Shown here: piece after piece, positions 63,934 through 64,000 of the stretch
How the letters are laid out: each line of letters opens with the position of its first letter
Numbering within the stretch: position 1 is the stretch's first letter
Source of the DNA: Parapedobacter lycopersici
GTDB taxonomy: Bacteria > Bacteroidota > Bacteroidia > Sphingobacteriales > Sphingobacteriaceae
DNA: 64,000 nucleotides
Direction of reading: 5' to 3'
Assembly: GCF_024643285.1 (NCBI RefSeq)
Contig: NZ_JAMSLW010000004.1
Location: forward strand, 310,001 to 374,000
The notes under the pieces: generated by a model
What the model was told of the DNA's origin: nothing
The model's database searches: none
The model's input: the letters and a program-made list of their open reading frames with translations, nothing else
Position numbers and translations under genes: made by a program

Positions 63934-64000
63934 TTAATTCTTTTGTAATTCCCTAACGTACATAACTACTTTCCAACGCTCTTCGGGCGACAGCTGGGAA
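63934..64000 (-). CDS. C-terminus of a cytochrome c subunit of alternative complex III (ActE), truncated by window edge
   Basis: Only the last 22 codons are in the window (SQLSPEERWKVVMYVRELQKN, stop at 63934-63936). This matches the end of a monohaem cytochrome c domain (LSPEERW..V.YVR). The remainder lies beyond the right edge. It precedes actF by 20 bases, as expected for actE. Confidence 0.7.
   Translation of the reverse strand, partial: SQLSPEERWKVVMYVRELQKN

Overview
The window looks like chromosome of a Bacteroidota bacterium, most likely Sphingobacteriaceae-like (Pedobacter/Parapedobacter type). This is inferred from a SusC/SusD pair, promoter motifs of the TAnnTTTG type, the alternative complex III plus caa3-type oxidase order (ActE-ActF-Cox2-Cox1-CtaA-CtaB-Cox3-Cox3-Cox4-SCO), a CusA/CzcA-type efflux operon, Wza-like proteins with many SLBB domains, and lipoprotein and Tat signals typical of the phylum. 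Genes are densely packed. No intergenic gap exceeds about 220 bases, and I saw no tRNA, rRNA, insertion sequence, prophage or CRISPR array.

Layout. 1-1.1 kb: the end of ribBA (riboflavin). 1.1-17.4 kb: a Wzx/Wzy-type capsule or exopolysaccharide cluster on the minus strand. In transcription order it holds a flippase, a GT2, wecB, a GT4-like enzyme, a GT2, an EpsG-like polymerase, two GT4 enzymes, two tandem Wzi-like outer-membrane proteins, a Wza-like export protein and a Wzz-like co-polymerase. No initiating phosphoglycosyltransferase or tyrosine kinase is present here. 17.6-22.1 kb: an aldehyde dehydrogenase and the topoisomerase IV A subunit on the plus strand, meeting a GH20 hexosaminidase. 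24.6-32.5 kb: a metal-efflux system on the minus strand (response regulator, histidine kinase, TatA-like protein, TolC-like protein, adaptor, RND pump), with a candidate regulator-binding site of three 11-bp-spaced repeats in front of tatA. 32.7-36 kb: an EamA transporter, an isochorismatase-like hydrolase, MsrA and a glycosylasparaginase.

36.1-48.7 kb is the most interesting region. One plus-strand unit encodes an exported NlpC/P60 peptidase, a dipeptide epimerase and a SusC/SusD pair. A facing minus-strand unit encodes dihydroorotase, an exported LD-carboxypeptidase, an M14 carboxypeptidase lipoprotein and an exported Gfo/Idh/MocA oxidoreductase. The NlpC/P60, epimerase and LD-carboxypeptidase together resemble the Bacillus YkfA-YkfB-YkfC set for murein-peptide breakdown. 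My inference is that SusC/SusD here imports muropeptides rather than glycans.

48.8-53.7 kb: a small lipoprotein with 27-bp tandem repeats, a basic Arg/Tyr/His-rich secreted protein, mutS (probable TTG start) and a monofunctional transglycosylase gene. 53.7-64 kb: an unknown protein, a DUF420-like membrane protein and the respiratory cluster (SCO, oxidase subunits, haem O and haem A synthases, ActF and the very end of ActE). All gene functions are assigned from recognised motifs only; no database search was possible.
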